The notes under the pieces: model-generated
Databases searched by the model: none
Told to the model about the DNA's origin: nothing
Seen by the model: only the letters and a program-made list of their open reading frames with translations
Shown here: piece by piece, positions 8,116 to 15,476 of the stretch
How positions within the stretch are numbered: position 1 is the stretch's first letter
Layout of the letters: each line of letters starts with the position of its first letter
From: Candidatus Bathyarchaeota archaeon
GTDB taxonomy: Archaea > Thermoproteota > Bathyarchaeia > Bathyarchaeales > Bathyarchaeaceae
Reading direction: 5' to 3'
Length of the DNA stretch: 26,432 bases
NCBI GenBank assembly: GCA_029883255.1
Contig: JAOUJL010000006.1
Span: 1 to 26,432, forward strand
Position numbers and translations under genes: made by a program

Positions 8116-9483
8116 TCACGCAACTCGCGACTTTACCAAAGTAGTTATGTTTGTTGGCAAACTCACAAATACTTCGTTGTCAGACGCTATCGTGTTCAAT
8201 AATTCCTCGTACAAACCTAGGTTTTCTGGATAAGCCAGCTCATAATCAGGATGTATGAGAACTGTACACAGACCACTTATCTCCTTTGTCGTATCTATCA
8301 TTTTCATCCATTCTCTTGTAACTTCTTTAGGGCTTAAACCTAAGACATGCAGTAATTGCTGGTCCTGCGGCAATGTAACAGGAACTTCAGTAACGCCCTC
8401 AAGAGTCAGTGGATACATTGTTCCAATTCCATGCGAGTTCATCGTGTTTGGGTGTCTCGGCTCCCAAGTAGGAATCGAAGTATCATAGGCATAATCTGCA
8501 TCTCTTAGAGCTTGAAGAGTTTCGACGTTATGTTGAAGAAGAGGTGCTCTAAATCCATCTACCTTTTCTCCTGTGATGTTCTCAAGTGTTTGCTTCGCTT
8601 GACGCAACCTTTCAACCAAAGCGTTTCGGGGAAGTCTGTCAAGCTTTCCATCATGCTTCGTACCATGGGCTCCCACTTCTCCACAGTTCGCAAGTTCCTT
8701 GACTGCATCCGCATCCAGTTTGTATCGTTTCGACGGCACATACCACGCTGAGGGCACATCATATTTATGCTCAATCTTTTTCAGCTTCTTTGCCCTTCGT
8801 AGACCTTCCCGCGTGTCAACATCATGCGTTATGACACACGCATATTTTTTTCCATTCCACGTTTTCCTGTGAAGCTTTTTCTCTGACAATTTCTCTATTG
8901 CTCTTACAAGAATAAATCTCAAAGCATCCAACGGCAGCTTATCACAAAAAGTTAAGTTCTCCTTTCCTGCTCGCTTTCTCATTAACAAGTCTTTAAGTCT
9001 TTGAGGCGCCAAGGTGTAAGGAACTGGCAAACCAGTTAACAGACGATATAAAGTTGCCGATTTAACATTTAACGTTTCATCTAAAATCTTGTTATATTCC
9101 TTCACAACGTCCAACGTTAAGAAAAATAAATCCTCGTTTAGCTCATTTATTGTAGAAGGATTATTTTCAGGAGCTGATTTCACCGCCCCATCATAACGGT
9201 ACAACGTCTGAGGCGTAATCGTTAGAACCGTTTGTGAACCCGCAGCTACAAAAACTGGTTCTCCAAGTTTTCTCACAACCCTCGACTTCGCATCTTTAAC
9301 ATACTTCATAAAATCGGCAGAATCCGAAGGGATAACTATCGTTTTTTTCGTTTCCAACGGTTTCTCCTTATAGACTATTACAACCTCAGCTTCATCAAAG
9401 CTTGTAAACGAGACATTCCAAGGTGACAAAAGCTCACGTATAACCTCAGCATCGGCAGCTTGGCCCTGAACAGCTATTTTCAA
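8116..9483 (-). CDS. Polysaccharide deacetylase (NodB fold) with a novel N-terminal domain
   Basis: A metal-dependent carbohydrate esterase (CE4, PF01522). Numbering follows the long frame starting at 9582. Motif 1 is THDVD at 252-256; the metal histidines are H306 and H310 in GAHGTKHD (304-311); FRAP is at 344-347; a late LIHPD (442-446) carries the last catalytic His. It would remove N- or O-acetyl groups from the glycan made by this cluster. About 200 residues before the NodB domain form an unrecognised domain. I choose TTG 9483: the product then begins MKIAVQGQAA, and GGGTGAT (9493-9487) sits 3-4 bases upstream. The longer frame overlaps the upstream GT2 by 52 bases; ATG 9495 is the other choice. 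No signal peptide is seen, so it may act in the cytosol. Confidence 0.85.
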   Translation of the reverse strand: MKIAVQGQAADAEVIRELLSPWNVSFTSFDEAEVVIVYKEKPLETKKTIVIPSDSADFMKYVKDAKSRVVRKLGEPVFVAAGSQTVLTITPQTLYRYDGAVKSAPENNPSTINELNEDLFFLTLDVVKEYNKILDETLNVKSATLYRLLTGLPVPYTLAPQRLKDLLMRKRAGKENLTFCDKLPLDALRFILVRAIEKLSEKKLHRKTWNGKKYACVITHDVDTREGLRRAKKLKKIEHKYDVPSAWYVPSKRYKLDADAVKELANCGEVGAHGTKHDGKLDRLPRNALVERLRQAKQTLENITGEKVDGFRAPLLQHNVETLQALRDADYAYDTSIPTWEPRHPNTMNSHGIGTMYPLTLEGVTEVPVTLPQDQQLLHVLGLSPKEVTREWMKMIDTTKEISGLCTVLIHPDYELAYPENLGLYEELLNTIASDNEVFVSLPTNITTLVKSRVA

Positions 9484-9530
9484 GAAATCACCCATTTCAC
9501 GAAAAAACTCTGAATCATAAATCGTTGGCT

Positions 9531-10259
9531 CTAATCTTTGACACCAAGCGTCAAGTATACCAAGGGTCCAACTATTTTCCACCAGTCTCGAAAAGGAGAG
9601 ATGGTTGAATACCCACCCTTGTGCCTATACGGATACACCTTGGAAACTGGAACCTCCTTCGTCTTGTAGCCTAACGTGAGAACCTTATAGTGAATGTAAT
9701 ACTCCAACTCATAGCTATCAAGCCAACCCTGCCATATGTCGATCCGCTTATCCGAAAAAATCTTCAACTTGTAAGCTCTAAACCCGTTAGTCACATCCGT
9801 ACAACGAACATTCGTCAACAAAGTCCAAACAAATGGATAAAGACGGCTGAACACACCACGCAAAAAAGGATTTTTCACACGCTTCCCGCCTGGTAGAAAC
9901 CTCGACCCCTGCACATAATCACAATCTTCCTCCAAAATAGGCCTCAGAAGCCTCGGAATCTCCCCTGGATCATCCTTGTTGTTAGCGGCCATCACCACAG
10001 CAACGTCATACCCATTGCCAAGCGCGTACTCAATGCCCTCTCTTATGGCATACCCTACACCCTTTCTTTCCTCGTTCTCAATAACGTGAACCGGAGTTTC
10101 GATCTTCGCTGCGGACCTTCCAATCTCGTCCAACTCATCTTCAGTCGCACAGTCCACCACCACGCATATTTCATCCACAATTCCATCCCTGAACCTGGCC
10201 AGAACCTTCGCCATGTTGCCTGTGTCATTGTAGACGGGAATCACTGCAATCTTCTTCAA
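9531..10259 (-). CDS. GT2 glycosyltransferase, dolichyl-phosphate-mannose-synthase-like
   Basis: A 242-residue GT-A enzyme resembling DPM1/polyprenyl-phosphate glycosyltransferases. It has IAVIPVYNDTGNMAKVL at the N-terminus; NEERKGVGYAIREGI (the RGKGxA-like loop); GYDVAVVMAANNKDDPGEIPRL, where DD replaces the more usual DADG; VQGSRFLPGG; and TDVTNGFRAYK. It lacks C-terminal membrane helices, so it is the short form. It likely charges a polyprenyl phosphate with a sugar, perhaps supplying the GT-C enzyme at the end of the cluster (inference). I choose TTG 10259 because GGGTGATGA lies 6 bases upstream; that same stretch holds the TGA stop of the acetyltransferase (10269-10267). ATG 10277 is an alternative with a weaker site. 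The two genes are therefore coupled in translation. Confidence 0.85.
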   Translation of the reverse strand: MKKIAVIPVYNDTGNMAKVLARFRDGIVDEICVVVDCATEDELDEIGRSAAKIETPVHVIENEERKGVGYAIREGIEYALGNGYDVAVVMAANNKDDPGEIPRLLRPILEEDCDYVQGSRFLPGGKRVKNPFLRGVFSRLYPFVWTLLTNVRCTDVTNGFRAYKLKIFSDKRIDIWQGWLDSYELEYYIHYKVLTLGYKTKEVPVSKVYPYRHKGGYSTISPFRDWWKIVGPLVYLTLGVKD

Positions 10260-10266
10260 AGAATCA

Positions 10267-10734
10267 TCACCCTTCATTCTTATCCGTATGACCTATTATG
10301 CGTGCTGGATTTCCAGCCACCACCGCCCTGCTAGGCACATCCTCCGTCACCACCGAGCCAGCTCCAACCAACGCGTCTTCTCCAATCGTTACTCCAGGCA
10401 AGACAACGCTGTTCGCTCCTATCGAAGCGCCTTTCTTAATCGTTGTTCGAAGAAGCTTCCATTCTCCCTTAACTCTGGGATACTTATCATTCGTAAACGA
10501 CACGTTAGGTCCAACAAAAACATCATCCTCAATAGTCACTCCCGTTGGAATAAACACGAACGGTCTAATCTTGCAATTATCACCAATAACTACGCCTTCT
10601 TCAACATAGACGAATGCGTCAATCTTACAGTTCTTGCCAATCTTGCACTTGTACAGGTTCACTTGATCATGCACGACAGTGCCTTCGCCCACTTCAACAT
10701 CCTTCAAAAAAGAGTATTCAGGCGGTCTCTTCAT
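10267..10734 (-). CDS. wlbB: Sugar N-acetyltransferase, left-handed beta-helix (WlbB/WbpD-like)
   Basis: A hexapeptide-repeat acyltransferase of about 155 residues. Repeats of the [LIV]-G-x4 type run from VGEGTVVHDQV through IGKNCKIDAFV, IGDNCKIRPFV and IEDDVFVGPNVSF. The loop NDKYPR is followed by IKKGASIGANSVVLPGVTIGEDALVGAGSVV and VVAGNPARIIG. The N-D-K/R-x-P-R loop is typical of the enzymes that acetylate the 3-amino group of UDP-GlcNAc(3N)A using acetyl-CoA. With the neighbouring oxidoreductase and aminotransferase it makes the WlbA-WlbC-WlbB trio. The start is ATG 10734, which overlaps the oxidoreductase stop as ATGA and has GGGAG 8 bases upstream; the frame can be extended to GTG 10746. 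The symbol is by resemblance, not proof. Confidence 0.85.
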   Translation of the reverse strand: MKRPPEYSFLKDVEVGEGTVVHDQVNLYKCKIGKNCKIDAFVYVEEGVVIGDNCKIRPFVFIPTGVTIEDDVFVGPNVSFTNDKYPRVKGEWKLLRTTIKKGASIGANSVVLPGVTIGEDALVGAGSVVTEDVPSRAVVAGNPARIIGHTDKNEG

Positions 10735-11735
10735 CTTCGCTCCCACAACTCGGTCTTTACCGTCCTTTCTTCTTCAAGCGACCTCTTCAAACTCTCAAGA
10801 ACAGCCACGTTTTTCGCCCCCACAGATCCCAGATTGTTAGAGTTTTTGTTTCCACGGATGCTTTCCATGAAATGGCTGACCTCGTCCAGAATCGTGTTGT
10901 TCCTAACCACGTCAAGGCCAAACTCGTCTCCATCACCATTCTCGCAGATTCTAACCGACTGGTTTATGCAATCCACAACGGCGGTTCTCTCCGACCCAAC
11001 GATAGTTGCCTGTCTAACCTTTCCCGGCTGCAGCCAGCTCAGCTCTACATGAGCCAACAACTTCCCTTCAAACTCCATCGTGATGTAAGCAAGCTCCTCC
11101 AACGCTTTCCGCCTGTACGCCCTCGCCCTACAAGACACCTTAACCGGCCACTTCTTCAACAGATAACTCAAAATGTCAACCGGATGCGGCCCCAAATCAA
11201 AAATTATGTCCCTATTCAAAGGCGCAGACATGAGCGTCGTCCACTGAAGCTTCAGATAATACAAATCCCCCAGATAACCTCGATCCATCAAATCCCGCAT
11301 CACCCTCAACGCGTTATTAAACCTGAAGATGTGCCCCACCTGCAAGATCAAACCCCTAGACTTAGCAACGCCAACCAACTCCCACGCGTGTTTAGCATGC
11401 AACGCCATAGGCTTCTCCAACAACACATGTTTGCCTGCACCCAACGCTTCCTTGCAAACCTGAAAGTGAGTCTCATTAGGAGTGCAGATATGAACAGCAT
11501 CCACGTCACTCGAACTGAGCGCCTCCCTATAGTCCATGGCCAATCTCTTCTCTGGCACGTGAAACGTCTCACTGCAACACTTCAGGTTCTCATCTTTCAA
11601 GTCACAAACCATCAACAAGTCAACTCTAGGATCACTCCTGGCCAGCTGAAGGTACTCCGCTATCACCTTCTTACCCCAGTACCCAGCACCTATGACCGCG
11701 ACGTTCACCGAATCCTTCAAGTCTCTCCTCTCCAT
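10731..11735 (-). CDS. wlbA: Gfo/Idh/MocA-family NAD-dependent sugar oxidoreductase (WlbA/WbpB-like)
   Basis: A 334-residue two-domain dehydrogenase. The N-terminal Rossmann domain (PF01408) begins VNVAVIGAGYWGKK with the GxGxxG motif, followed by DVDAVHICTPNETHF and the catalytic loop VLLEKPMALHAKHA with its Glu-Lys-Pro. In the C-terminal domain (PF02894/PF22725), FDLGPHPVDILSYL carries the conserved His. In the WlbA/WbpB step it would oxidise C3 of UDP-GlcNAcA so that the aminotransferase next door can install an amine. The start is ATG 11735, with GGATGAG upstream, one base after the aminotransferase stop; the open frame reaches TTG 11750. It overlaps the downstream acetyltransferase by four bases (ATGA), a strong sign of co-translation. 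The specific substrate is inferred from the trio. Confidence 0.87.
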   Translation of the reverse strand: MERRDLKDSVNVAVIGAGYWGKKVIAEYLQLARSDPRVDLLMVCDLKDENLKCCSETFHVPEKRLAMDYREALSSSDVDAVHICTPNETHFQVCKEALGAGKHVLLEKPMALHAKHAWELVGVAKSRGLILQVGHIFRFNNALRVMRDLMDRGYLGDLYYLKLQWTTLMSAPLNRDIIFDLGPHPVDILSYLLKKWPVKVSCRARAYRRKALEELAYITMEFEGKLLAHVELSWLQPGKVRQATIVGSERTAVVDCINQSVRICENGDGDEFGLDVVRNNTILDEVSHFMESIRGNKNSNNLGSVGAKNVAVLESLKRSLEEERTVKTELWERR

Positions 11736-11736
11736 C

Positions 11737-12894
11737 TCATCCTGTCTCAAAAAACTCGTGAATTTTCTCGCTAACGAAATCGATCTCGCTTACCGTCAAG
11801 TCAGGATACATAGGTATGCTCAGACACGTCTTGCAGAGCTCCTCGCTTCTCGGATACGTTCCTTCCTCGAATCCAAACATCTTCTTGTAAACAGGCTGCA
11901 GATGTATCGGCAGCGGATAGTGAACCCCACATTCTATCCCATCCGATTCGAGCCACTCTCTAAGACCATCACGCCGCCTCGTCCTTATCACATAAAGATG
12001 ATAAACAGGCCGAGTTTCGCCATCTCCCTTAGGAGGAAGAACCAACTCGTCCAGATCAGACAACAAACGATCATAAATCTCCGCGTTCTTCCTCCGCTTC
12101 TCATTCCACTCATCAAGATGCTTAAGCTGCACCCTGCCAACAGCAGCGTTCACGGTGTTCAAGCGAGCAGTAAAACCAACCAGATCATGCACATACTTGC
12201 CCTTTCTTCCACAATCCCTCAACTTAGCAGCCTTACCCGCCACCTCTTCATCATCAGTCACGAGCATTCCACCGTCTCCGGCCACCGTCATGTTCTTAGA
12301 AGGGTAAAAACTAAAACAAGCAACGTCTCCTAAGCTTCCAGCCCTACGCCCCTTATACAAGGCACCATGCGCCTGACAAGCATCCTCAACCACGTACAAC
12401 CCATGCTCATCCGCAATCTCATTTATCGAATCCATGTCCGCTGGATAACCGTAAAGGTGAACAGGAATAACCGCTCTCGTTTTTCCACTTATGGCTCTCT
12501 TCACCCGTTCAGGCTCGATAGTATACGTTTCCAAATCTATATCCGCAAAAGCCGGTGTAGCCCCAACGTGAAGAGCAACGTTAGAACTGGCAATGAACGA
12601 AGCCGGAGAAGTCACAACCTTCTGTCCCTGTGTAACTCCTAAGGCTGTCAAGGCAATCTGCAGCGCGTCAGTCCCAGAATTCGTAGAGACCGCGTAATCA
12701 ACACCACAATACCTAGCGAACTCCTCCTCAAACTTGTAGACACTCTCTCCCAAAACAAAACGTTCATTCAAAAGAGCGTCAACAGCAGCCTTCTCCATCT
12801 CCTTACTGAAAACAGGCTTCGCTAGAGGAATCCTTGCTTCACGCGCATTCTGCACAGCTTTCACGAAGTTCAGCATCCCCTCAAGGTCAACCAA
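11737..12894 (-). CDS. wlbC: DegT/DnrJ/EryC1/StrS sugar aminotransferase (WlbC/WbpE-like)
   Basis: A 385-residue PLP-dependent enzyme of family PF01041. Its landmarks are IPLAKPVFSKEME at the N-terminus; STNSGTDALQIALTALG near 70-86, which binds the PLP phosphate; VIPVHLYGYPADMD near 142-155; VVEDACQAHGA at 168-178 with the PLP-contacting Asp; and CFSFYPSKN at 193-201 with K200 as the Schiff-base lysine. It would transfer an amino group from glutamate to the 3-keto sugar made by the neighbouring dehydrogenase. It is the first gene of the tight WlbC-WlbA-WlbB run. The frame starts at TTG 12894; ATG 12876 lies directly behind GAGGGG, which is too close, so the start is unsettled. It follows the BshC-like gene by 40 bases. 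All catalytic residues appear intact. Confidence 0.88.
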   Translation of the reverse strand: MVDLEGMLNFVKAVQNAREARIPLAKPVFSKEMEKAAVDALLNERFVLGESVYKFEEEFARYCGVDYAVSTNSGTDALQIALTALGVTQGQKVVTSPASFIASSNVALHVGATPAFADIDLETYTIEPERVKRAISGKTRAVIPVHLYGYPADMDSINEIADEHGLYVVEDACQAHGALYKGRRAGSLGDVACFSFYPSKNMTVAGDGGMLVTDDEEVAGKAAKLRDCGRKGKYVHDLVGFTARLNTVNAAVGRVQLKHLDEWNEKRRKNAEIYDRLLSDLDELVLPPKGDGETRPVYHLYVIRTRRRDGLREWLESDGIECGVHYPLPIHLQPVYKKMFGFEEGTYPRSEELCKTCLSIPMYPDLTVSEIDFVSEKIHEFFETG

Positions 12895-12934
12895 CTAGAA
12901 AAACATCATACTTAAACAATTAAGGAACAAAGTT

Positions 12935-14668
12935 CTATAACAATCCTCTATACGCAGAAGAGACATCTTTCCACCAACCTTGGTTCAAGCTCACCACACG
13001 GCTCAGAACAGACTCAAGACGAACATCAGAAGAGAAGCTTCCATCCTCACCCAAATGCTCTATCCACTGATCACTCGTCTCCTTCAATCCCACGTTCACC
13101 GCATAATCCAAAACACTCGGTATCAAATCCAAAACAACTGAAACATTCTCAAGAATCTTCAACTCACGACTAACAACCGAAAGATCAGAATCTTTCATGA
13201 ACCTAGTCTGACCTATCGAGATCCTCCTTATCTCCTCCTTCAACTCCCCATCGTCCGGATGCTCCCTCAATCCTTCCATGACTCTCTTCTTTGAAGCCTC
13301 AAGCTCGTCAAGACGCTCACGTATCTCACATATGCGACCCTCCAACAAATCCTTAGCCACGGAACCATCATGAGCACCCAAATCCTTACAGATCCGCTTC
13401 ACTTCCAACAAAGCCTCCATCTGCCCAACTCCCAAATACCTGTCACGCGGCCGCCAAACAACAACAGGAGGAAAAGCAATCCCCAATCCCTCAGCAACAC
13501 GCTCAGCCTCCATCAAATATCTCATGCCTCCCACGCCCCCAACATAACAGGAAGGCATCAAACCACCAAAAAACACCAAACCCACAGGAATAGCCCTCGC
13601 CGACATCCGCGAACCAAAATCCGACACATCAGGACCGTTCTTAACTCCAAACTCTAACTCATAATACTCCCCACAACCCACACAACTTCCCTCACCAAAC
13701 AAAAACCCATCCCTCTCTACCAGAAACAGCTTAACCTTACTACCACAATCACAATGATACCAAAACGGAGTCAGCAAAGATTCTTGATCAGAAACTCCAC
13801 CGCCAACACCTTTATCACGTGGCATCCGCTTCGCTTCCCTCAACAACCGCGAGTAATCCTCAAAACGAGACAACAAGAAACCAAACTCATCAACAAAAGC
13901 CTGCTGACACTCAGAAAAACGAGAGAAAACCGTGTCATAACCCCACACATCATTCACGATCCTTGACATCAAGAAAGCATTAAAATCAGAAAAATTCTCC
14001 GAACGCTCATAACAACCCTCAACAACACCCCAAAAACCCATGAGATTCCCACGCAAGGTCGACACACAGTCAGCAGAGCACACCTCTGGAAGACCCAACG
14101 CCTTGCAAAGCCTCCCCACCGCCCTAACGGCGTCGTCAAGCCACTTCTCAACCTCACTCCCCCACTTCTTCAAGACATCAAGGGAAGGCTTAGCCACCGT
14201 GTTCAACATCAACCTCTCAGGAAGCTTCACGTCTATGGACAGGATGCCTCCACTTCTCTGGACCGCGGGAAGCTGACACGACCTAACCCAACGGTCATCC
14301 GTGAAATCCTGATCCGCAATCCCAAAAAAACTAACAACCGGAACCTTCAACAGTTCCTCAAGCTTCTTCGCCAACACAAAATTCAACGTAGCCTTACGGA
14401 GCACGCCACTGTAAGCAAAAAAATTCGGCTGATGAGCCGTCATCAAGACGACCCCAACTCCATCTCTCAGATCTTCGATTCGCTCCTCAACAGAAGGCGT
14501 CAACGTTCCGCAATCTTTATGGAAAATCTCCGCAAAACCAGAAAGCTTAGCTCGTCTTTCACGAACTCGTTCCCGGCTCATTTTATCCTTGTTTTCCTCG
14601 TAGAAAGAGACACACGAACCCACGAGTTCCTTGAAATCATCGACAAAGACGTGGGTTCTCGCAACCAT
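12935..14668 (-). CDS. BshC-like ligase (bacillithiol cysteine-adding enzyme family) with an inserted zinc ribbon
   Basis: A 577-residue protein that I recognise as a distant BshC homolog (PF10079). TAHQPNFFAYSGVLRKATLNF (77-97) aligns with the BshC entry TGQQPGLFGGPLYTIYK. VPVVSFFGIADQDFTDDRW (109-127) aligns with PVFWIAGEDHDFEE. ARAIPVGLVFFGGLMPSCYVGG (357-378) followed by GMRY aligns with RPLxQDxLLPTxAYVGGPxEIAY, and FPPVVVWRPRD (399-409) with MPPVLPRxS. A helical, coiled-coil-like C-terminus follows (about 420-577), as in BshC. Unlike the bacterial family, a CxC...CxxC zinc ribbon (C306, C308, C329, C332) lies in the middle. BshC joins cysteine to glucosaminyl-malate; here the substrate is unknown. 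ATG 14668 has GAGGAGAT 5 bases upstream, 9 bases after the PIG-L deacetylase stop. The pairing with that BshB-type enzyme supports the family call. Confidence 0.72.
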   Translation of the reverse strand: MVARTHVFVDDFKELVGSCVSFYEENKDKMSRERVRERRAKLSGFAEIFHKDCGTLTPSVEERIEDLRDGVGVVLMTAHQPNFFAYSGVLRKATLNFVLAKKLEELLKVPVVSFFGIADQDFTDDRWVRSCQLPAVQRSGGILSIDVKLPERLMLNTVAKPSLDVLKKWGSEVEKWLDDAVRAVGRLCKALGLPEVCSADCVSTLRGNLMGFWGVVEGCYERSENFSDFNAFLMSRIVNDVWGYDTVFSRFSECQQAFVDEFGFLLSRFEDYSRLLREAKRMPRDKGVGGGVSDQESLLTPFWYHCDCGSKVKLFLVERDGFLFGEGSCVGCGEYYELEFGVKNGPDVSDFGSRMSARAIPVGLVFFGGLMPSCYVGGVGGMRYLMEAERVAEGLGIAFPPVVVWRPRDRYLGVGQMEALLEVKRICKDLGAHDGSVAKDLLEGRICEIRERLDELEASKKRVMEGLREHPDDGELKEEIRRISIGQTRFMKDSDLSVVSRELKILENVSVVLDLIPSVLDYAVNVGLKETSDQWIEHLGEDGSFSSDVRLESVLSRVVSLNQGWWKDVSSAYRGLL

Positions 14669-14677
14669 AGAATCTCC

Positions 14678-15322
14678 TCAGATCTCAAAGATGAACCTTC
14701 CAACCTCGAAGGCCTCCGCCACTTCCAACCCAGCCTGGTACCCCCGATACTTGGCTAACCCTTCAATACCCTTCACGGCAGACGCGTAACCTCCACGCTG
14801 ATTATCCAGCTGAGACCCAAAGACACGCGTCGCCTTCCTCTTCAACTCAAAAGTCCTTGTTATGTCCACAAAAACCTGAGGAACAAAATCCCTCTGCGTG
14901 CTGGCCCCCTCATATAAAAGAATCATCTTGACACGTCTACCAGCAGACATGGCTGCATACCCCGTGTTCCTATGATCCTGATGCGTGTCCTTGGGTGTGG
15001 GCGCATACACAATATCGGGTCTAACCTCATCAATAACCTTCTCAATCCCATCTATCGTCTCTCTCCCATCATGCACATTCGTGTCTTCCAACCCACCGAA
15101 GAACAACTCGTCAACACCCAATATTTTTGCAGCCCTTTTACACTCATTCTCCCTAACCTCAACATCACCCGAAGCCTCTCCCTTAGTCAACACAAGAAGA
15201 TACACCCTGTCCCCGTTCAACTTGTGCAACGCCAAAGTCCCAGCACACCCCAACTCAACATCGTCAGGATGCGCCCCAACAGCCAAAACCACCCTCAAAC
15301 CCAAACCATCCTCCACAACCAT
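14678..15322 (-). CDS. PIG-L/LmbE-family N-deacetylase (BshB/MshB type)
   Basis: A 214-residue zinc-dependent deacetylase (PF02585). VVLAVGAHPDDVELGCAGTL near residues 11-30 gives the A-H-P-D-D metal motif, with the D-D-E triad. TKGEASGD follows, and TPKDTHQDHRNTGYAAM near 111-126 gives the second metal site, H-x2-D-H. The family removes an acetyl group from GlcNAc in GlcNAc-inositol, GlcNAc-malate or lipid-linked GlcNAc. Its partner, a BshC-like ligase, starts 9 bases downstream, which suggests that the amine exposed here is the one acylated next. ATG 15322 has no clear ribosome site; TTG codons at residues 7 and 9, behind GAGGATGG, are possible alternative starts. No signal peptide, so cytosolic. 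The gene follows a 154-base gap containing a GCGCGC element, so it may begin a transcript. Confidence 0.88.
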   Translation of the reverse strand: MVVEDGLGLRVVLAVGAHPDDVELGCAGTLALHKLNGDRVYLLVLTKGEASGDVEVRENECKRAAKILGVDELFFGGLEDTNVHDGRETIDGIEKVIDEVRPDIVYAPTPKDTHQDHRNTGYAAMSAGRRVKMILLYEGASTQRDFVPQVFVDITRTFELKRKATRVFGSQLDNQRGGYASAVKGIEGLAKYRGYQAGLEVAEAFEVGRFIFEI

Positions 15323-15410
15323 TCTCTACTACCCTCCTCACAAAGAAACCCTATAATCCCTATTCTTCACACGAAATATTACACCAAACGACATACCAAA
15401 CCCCACGCGA

Positions 15411-15416
15411 GCGCGC
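15411..15416. repeat. GCGCGC element between the epimerase and PIG-L genes
   Basis: It lies within GCGAGCGCGCAAC in the 154-base non-coding gap 15323-15476, the only sizeable gap within the right half of the glycan cluster. It is a member of the recurring intergenic set. The rest of the gap is A+C-rich on the plus strand and shows no gene. Confidence 0.55.
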
Positions 15417-15476
15417 AACAAAACCCATCATATCTGCAGCCCGCAACCTAACCCCTCAGCCACCCCGACACCACCC

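Noticed and set aside
10614..11774. Plus-strand open frame of 386 codons opposite the oxidoreductase and aminotransferase
   Set aside because: Its product is His/Gln/Arg/Pro-rich without family features, while the minus strand encodes two intact enzymes. The A+C-rich strand simply has few stop codons.
3511..15322. A complete bacillithiol pathway (GT4 as BshA, PIG-L as BshB, BshC-like)
   Set aside because: The GT4 lacks BshA hallmarks, lies about 10 kb away among glycan genes, and the BshC-like protein is divergent. Only the deacetylase-ligase pair is supported.
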